Origin: Acidimicrobiia bacterium
GTDB taxonomy: Bacteria > Actinomycetota > Acidimicrobiia > Acidimicrobiales > Aldehydirespiratoraceae
DNA length: 54,386 nucleotides
Reading direction: 5' to 3'
Assembly (NCBI GenBank): GCA_024421095.1
Contig: JAHQYM010000006.1
Coordinates: 1-54,386, forward strand
The translations under genes were made by a program, and so were the position numbers. Shown one piece after another: positions 50,993 to 54,386 of the stretch. Positions within the stretch are counted from its first letter, which is position 1. Each line of letters opens with the position of its first letter. The notes beneath the pieces were generated by a model, which made no database searches, was not told the origin of the DNA, and worked only from the letters and a program-made list of their open reading frames with translations.

Positions 50993-52186
50993 ATGAACAC
51001 TAATCGAGACGCAGCACCCAGATACGCGGTGATCGATGTTGAGACGACTGGTTTTTCGCGCAATGACCGCATCGTCGAGGTCGCATGCGTCACCGTGACT
51101 GGCGGCGAGATCGTTGATGAGTACGACACGCTGGTCCAGCCAGAACGAGACCCCGGTCCGGTAAGGATCCACGGCATAACGCCGACGATGTTGCAATCCG
51201 CCCCTCCATTCGCAGCGGTTGCCGCTGACATTGCGATGCGACTTGATGGTGCAATTCTGGTCGCGCATAACATCAGCTTCGATGTCAGATTCCTCTCGCA
51301 GGAAATCGAGAGGTTGGACCAAGCGGCGTTCGACCCGGGTGTTGGCGTGTGTACCTACAGACTCACCGGTTTGAAATTGGCAATCGCGGCCGAGCGCTTC
51401 GGAACGCACCGCCCTTCGCACGGCGCGCTCGACGATGCCCGTGCAGCTCTGGGCGTGTTTAGCCATCAGAGTCCTTATCAGGTCCTCAACAGCGTGCGAA
51501 ACGCGTCGTTCAGTTGCTCGGACGCACCCTCGGGTCTCACCATCCGCCGCCCAGAAGCTTCGGCGCGCCGGGGGTCACTTGGACAAGTTGTCAGTCGAAC
51601 TGACTGGCCTCAGACCTCGGTAGCTAACGAGTCGGTTTATCTCGATGTTTTGGACCGGTGCCTAGACGACGGGATACTCGAACCCGCTGAACAGAAGTGG
51701 CTCGATGACACGGCATTCCACCTTGGTCTCAGTGACCAACGAAGACTGATCTTGCATACTCGGTATTATGACCTTCTAACGCAACGAATCGTTGCTGACG
51801 GAATCGTGACCGAGAGTGAGCAGGCGCTCTCCGAGAATATTGCTCGGATACTTCGACTCGATCCCAAGAGTTTCTCAGGCACCTACGTCCAGGGCGTTAA
51901 CTACGACTCCGCTGCTGGAACGGTCACTATGAGGGTCGGAGATGTTGTCTGCTTCACAGGCGCGTCTTCGCAACTCGGAATCGACCGCGAACAACTAGTT
52001 CAGGCCGCTCAAGATGTCGGACTCACCGTTGCGTCCAACCTGACAAAGAAATGCTCGCTGCTCGTCGCTGCTGATCCGTTGTCGCAGTCAGGCAAGGCAA
52101 AAACCGCGCGGAAGAGAGGAATACCGATGATCGACATCGCGCATTTCCTCAACGCTGTCGATCAGCTGTCTAACACCGACCAATAG
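50993..52186 (+). CDS. DEDDh 3'-5' exonuclease with TerB-like and BRCT domains
   Basis: A 397-residue protein. Residues 10-155 are a DnaQ-type exonuclease with Asp15, Glu17 (DVETTG), Asp97 (NISFDVRF), His143 and Asp148 (HGALDDAR). Residues about 218-298 are a helical domain resembling TerB (YLDVLDRCLDDGILEPAEQKWLDDTA, VADGIVTESEQALSENIARIL). Residues about 317-388 are a BRCT domain (GDVVCFTGASSQLGIDREQL, KKCSLLVAADPLSQSGKAKTARKRGIPMI), which recognises DNA ends or phosphoproteins. ATG 50993 has AAGGA close upstream; the open frame from 50948 is not needed. Similar exonuclease-BRCT proteins occur in actinobacteria; the pairing with a PD-(D/E)XK protein is notable. Confidence 0.85.
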   Translation: MNTNRDAAPRYAVIDVETTGFSRNDRIVEVACVTVTGGEIVDEYDTLVQPERDPGPVRIHGITPTMLQSAPPFAAVAADIAMRLDGAILVAHNISFDVRFLSQEIERLDQAAFDPGVGVCTYRLTGLKLAIAAERFGTHRPSHGALDDARAALGVFSHQSPYQVLNSVRNASFSCSDAPSGLTIRRPEASARRGSLGQVVSRTDWPQTSVANESVYLDVLDRCLDDGILEPAEQKWLDDTAFHLGLSDQRRLILHTRYYDLLTQRIVADGIVTESEQALSENIARILRLDPKSFSGTYVQGVNYDSAAGTVTMRVGDVVCFTGASSQLGIDREQLVQAAQDVGLTVASNLTKKCSLLVAADPLSQSGKAKTARKRGIPMIDIAHFLNAVDQLSNTDQ

Positions 52187-52677
52187 CGGCGGCCGTCAGT
52201 TTGGGTTCGGCGGTCGTCATGGGTTTCTGCCGTTCAGATTACGGCGGTTTCGGTGAAGGGTTTTTGGCGGTTTATCCGGTTGTAACCTAGTGGCGTTAGA
52301 TCTAGCGTGCGGTATTCGTTTTCAATTACGAGCACCTAAGGGCCCCTGCCGCTAGAACGGTTGAGGTCGCTCAAGGACCATGCGATTGAGGAGCCGATCA
52401 TCGCTCCGCCGAATATGACAACGTCGTAACTGGATCGGCGGGGTTGGCTTGTGATAGGCGACAGTCTTGACTTTGGGGTAGTGGCGACCAGGTGAGCCGT
52501 AATCTTCGACAGTGTATTATTTCCAGAGACTGCGGTCGCTAATGGTGGGTCATTCTCGGCGCGTGCTGCCTGAAGCTACGATATCGCAGCTTGTTTAGCC
52601 GTGAGATGTTCGGCGGCATCGAAGCATGCAATTGCTTTGTTGTCTACCATCACAGAATTGTTGGTTGTGTTGTGTTT
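52187..52677. other. 491-bp gap holding pseudogene debris
   Basis: No intact gene. On the minus strand one frame runs from an ATG at 52650 through a TAG into the FAD-oxidoreductase remnant listed separately. The plus strand has nothing supportable. This marks the right border of the accessory segment. Confidence 0.5.
52262..52430 (-). pseudogene. remnant of a DAO-family FAD-dependent oxidoreductase
   Basis: On the minus strand 52430-52338 encodes SSYDVVIFGGAMIGSSIAWSL, the FAD-binding beta-alpha-beta opening of the glycine/D-amino-acid oxidase family (typically DVVIIGGGIxGSSxAYxL). After a TAG stop near 52335 the same frame continues with VLVIENEYRTLDLTPLG, equivalent to the next strand (VLVVEKDPTY). 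No start codon of its own is evident, and the remaining 300 or more residues are gone. It is a decayed fragment. Confidence 0.65.
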
Positions 52678-54386
52678 CTAGGATTGTGTGGGTGTTGACA
52701 GTTTGAGGGCTCTGGTTAGGAATGTGGCCATTTGGGCTCGGGTTACTGGTTGGTTGGGGCAGTAGCTCAGCGGGTTTTGGCTGCAGCCGGTGGTGATACC
52801 GGCAGCGAACACGGCGTTGATGCTGGCTGTGTGATTGTTGCTGGGGTCAACGTCGGTGAACCCTGCTTCTGTGGTGTCGTCGAGTTTGAGGGCTCTGGTT
52901 AGGAATGTGGCCATTTGGGCTCGGGTTACTGGTTGGTTGGGGCAGTAACTCAGCGGGTTTTGGCTGCAGCCGGTGGTGATACCGGCAGCGAACACGGCGT
53001 TGATGCTGGCTCCGTGACTGTTGCTTGGGTCAACGTCGGTGAACCCTGCTTCTGTAGTGTCGTCGAGTTTGAGGGCTCTGGTTAGGAATGTGGCCATTTG
53101 GGCTCGGGTTACTGGTTGGTTGGGGCAGTAACTCAACGGGTTTTGGCTGCAGCCGGTGGTGATACCGGCACCGAACACGGCGTTGATGCTGGCTGCGTGA
53201 CTGTTGCTTGGGTCAACGTCAACGAACCCTGCTTCTTCAACGTCGGTGCCGGTGATCGTGGCGGTGACTGTGCCGACCGTGGGGAGGGTGTAGTTTGTGT
53301 CGTTGCTGGTTGCGGTGTGGGTGATCTCTGAGGTGCCTGTGTTGGTGCCGGTCACGGTGAACGTTTGGGCGGTGCCCCAGTTGTCGGTGGTGAACGTGAC
53401 CGCCTCAGACACTGTCGCTGCGTCTGGTGTGCCGCTGGTGGCGGTGACTGTGACACTCGCAGACGGTTGCGTGTCCAACACCGCCGTGTAAACCGCGGTC
53501 GTGCCTTCTTGCAGCGACACGGCGCTGGTCGACAACGACACACCGGGCGCGTCGGTGATCGTCAAGGTCACTGGCGTGACTGTCAGGCCGGTGTCGGTGG
53601 CGGTGAGGATGACCGTTTCTGGGTCTTCGGCGGTTTCGTCGTCGGTGATTTGAATTGTGCCCGCCGCGGTGGTTTGGCCGGCGGCGATCGTGAACGCTGG
53701 CGGCAGCGTGTAGTCTTCGTCGGCTGTGGCAGTGCCCGTGGCGGTCAACGTCACCGACACCGCCGACGTGGCCGCCTCATCAAGCGTTGCGGTGACAGCC
53801 ACCGACCCGCCCTCGATGACGGTGTCGTCGTCTGCGTCGGTGGTCAACACCAGCATCGACGGCTCCGGTGCCGGCGGCGGACCCGGGTTGAACACCGGCG
53901 GGACAAAAACGGACACGCGTGCCTCCACTGAGTTGACAGCCATGGTGGTCGGGTATTTCGGGTCTGTACCTGAGACTGCGTGGGTGACTGTGGAGGTGCC
54001 GGTTTCTACCCCGGTCAACGTGAACGTCTGCCGCGTGTCCCAATCAGCGGTGGTGAACGTCAGCGCTGTAGGCGCGACGGTCGCGTACTCGGGGTTGCCG
54101 CTAGAGGCGGTGACCGTCACGTCAGCCGACGGTCTGGTGTTCAACTCGACCGAATACGTCGCCTTTTGGCCAACAAACACGCCCCTGACCGTGGGCCCGC
54201 TGACGAACACCCCGTGATCGTCGTTGGCGGTGATCGTAAAGGTCGCACCTGTCACGGTCAGACTGGCAGCCGAAGCGGACAACACAACAGTCTCGTCGTT
54301 TTCGGTGTCGCGATCGTCGGTGATCTGTATTGTGGCGGTCGCTGAAAACTGACCTGTCGGGATCGTGAACGCCGACGGCAGCGTGT
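52678..54386 (-). CDS. large exported Calx-beta/SLH surface protein, C-terminal part
   Basis: The frame is open from 52678 to the right edge and continues beyond (TLPSAFTIPTGQFSATATIQ at the edge), so this is the C-terminal 568 codons of a bigger protein. It consists of alternating Calx-beta-like repeats (VILTATDTGLTVTPVTLTITD, ATADEDYTLPPAFTIAAGQ) and Ig-like repeats (VTFTTDNWGTAQTFTVTG), a Pro-rich linker, then three SLH repeats of 61 residues. Each SLH repeat has two Cys (TTGCSQNPLSYCPNQPVTRAQ) and ends in the TRAQMATFLTRALKL block. SLH domains hold proteins to the cell wall. It is likely a surface adhesin or S-layer-associated protein. Confidence 0.88.
   Translation of the reverse strand, partial: TLPSAFTIPTGQFSATATIQITDDRDTENDETVVLSASAASLTVTGATFTITANDDHGVFVSGPTVRGVFVGQKATYSVELNTRPSADVTVTASSGNPEYATVAPTALTFTTADWDTRQTFTLTGVETGTSTVTHAVSGTDPKYPTTMAVNSVEARVSVFVPPVFNPGPPPAPEPSMLVLTTDADDDTVIEGGSVAVTATLDEAATSAVSVTLTATGTATADEDYTLPPAFTIAAGQTTAAGTIQITDDETAEDPETVILTATDTGLTVTPVTLTITDAPGVSLSTSAVSLQEGTTAVYTAVLDTQPSASVTVTATSGTPDAATVSEAVTFTTDNWGTAQTFTVTGTNTGTSEITHTATSNDTNYTLPTVGTVTATITGTDVEEAGFVDVDPSNSHAASINAVFGAGITTGCSQNPLSYCPNQPVTRAQMATFLTRALKLDDTTEAGFTDVDPSNSHGASINAVFAAGITTGCSQNPLSYCPNQPVTRAQMATFLTRALKLDDTTEAGFTDVDPSNNHTASINAVFAAGITTGCSQNPLSYCPNQPVTRAQMATFLTRALKLSTPTQS
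52701..53240 (-). repeat. three near-identical 183-bp repeats encoding SLH domains
   Basis: The block starting GTTTGAGGGCTCTGG occurs at 52701, 52884 and 53067, exactly 183 bp apart, with only a few substitutions between copies. The repeats encode the three SLH domains. Their similarity at synonymous sites points to recent duplication or gene conversion. Confidence 0.92.

Noticed and set aside
53365-53931. Long plus-strand open frames opposite the SLH/Calx-beta gene
   Set aside because: They are antisense shadows of a repetitive coding region with strong codon bias; the minus-strand frame has the recognisable domains.

Overview
The window looks like part of the chromosome of a Gram-positive actinobacterium, most likely class Acidimicrobiia. 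This is an inference from gene content: actinobacterial-type PolA with Tyr in motif B, TldD/TldE, UppP, PlsY, MreB in an actinobacterial background, menaquinone MenB, Cys-containing SLH repeats and fused Liv-type ABC transporters. GTG and TTG starts are common. Both tRNA genes lack an encoded CCA. No phage, CRISPR array or rRNA was seen.

Layout. 1-2.2 kb: the start of serA, a translationally coupled pair of unknown envelope proteins, and a decayed ISL3-type transposase. 2.2-14.4 kb: housekeeping genes nfu, dxs, a PAP2 membrane enzyme, tldD-tldE, uppP, a SAF-domain protein, an FmdB-like protein, plsY, and the molybdenum cofactor run moeA-moaA-moaC, followed by tRNA-Ala(CGC). 14.5-21.3 kb: a branched-chain-amino-acid-type uptake locus in which five usual components plus an MFS carrier are collapsed into one lipoprotein and two giant fusion proteins (MFS-LivF and LivH-LivM-LivG). 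21.3-34 kb: ROK kinase, valS, moaE, a small membrane protein, mreB, a coiled-coil protein, polA, rpsA, coaE, uvrB and tRNA-Ala(TGC). 34-41.4 kb: a glutamate-dehydrogenase-like protein that has lost its catalytic residues beside a 3-Cys ferredoxin, a prenyl synthase, a repeat-built coiled-coil membrane protein, an ABC exporter and the NAD salvage pair pncB-pncA. 41.4-49.2 kb: a large lipoprotein, menB overlapped by a DNA methyltransferase, a cell-wall amidase, an MBL hydrolase, a short DUF354-like protein and wecB. 49.2-52.7 kb: an accessory segment with a two-gene nuclease cassette and a decayed FAD oxidoreductase. 52.7 kb to the end: the C-terminal part of a large secreted Calx-beta/SLH protein.

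Main candidates for undescribed biology are the MFS-LivF plus LivHMG fusion transporter (16386-21301), the PD-(D/E)XK plus DEDDh/BRCT nuclease pair (49607-52186), and the catalytically degenerate dehydrogenase next to a ferredoxin (34174-35450). Several short tandem repeats at gene junctions (2277-2312, 9960-10035, 25447-25474, 40547-40800, 46521-46615) suggest frequent slippage or duplication in this genome. All family assignments come from reading motifs; no database search was run.
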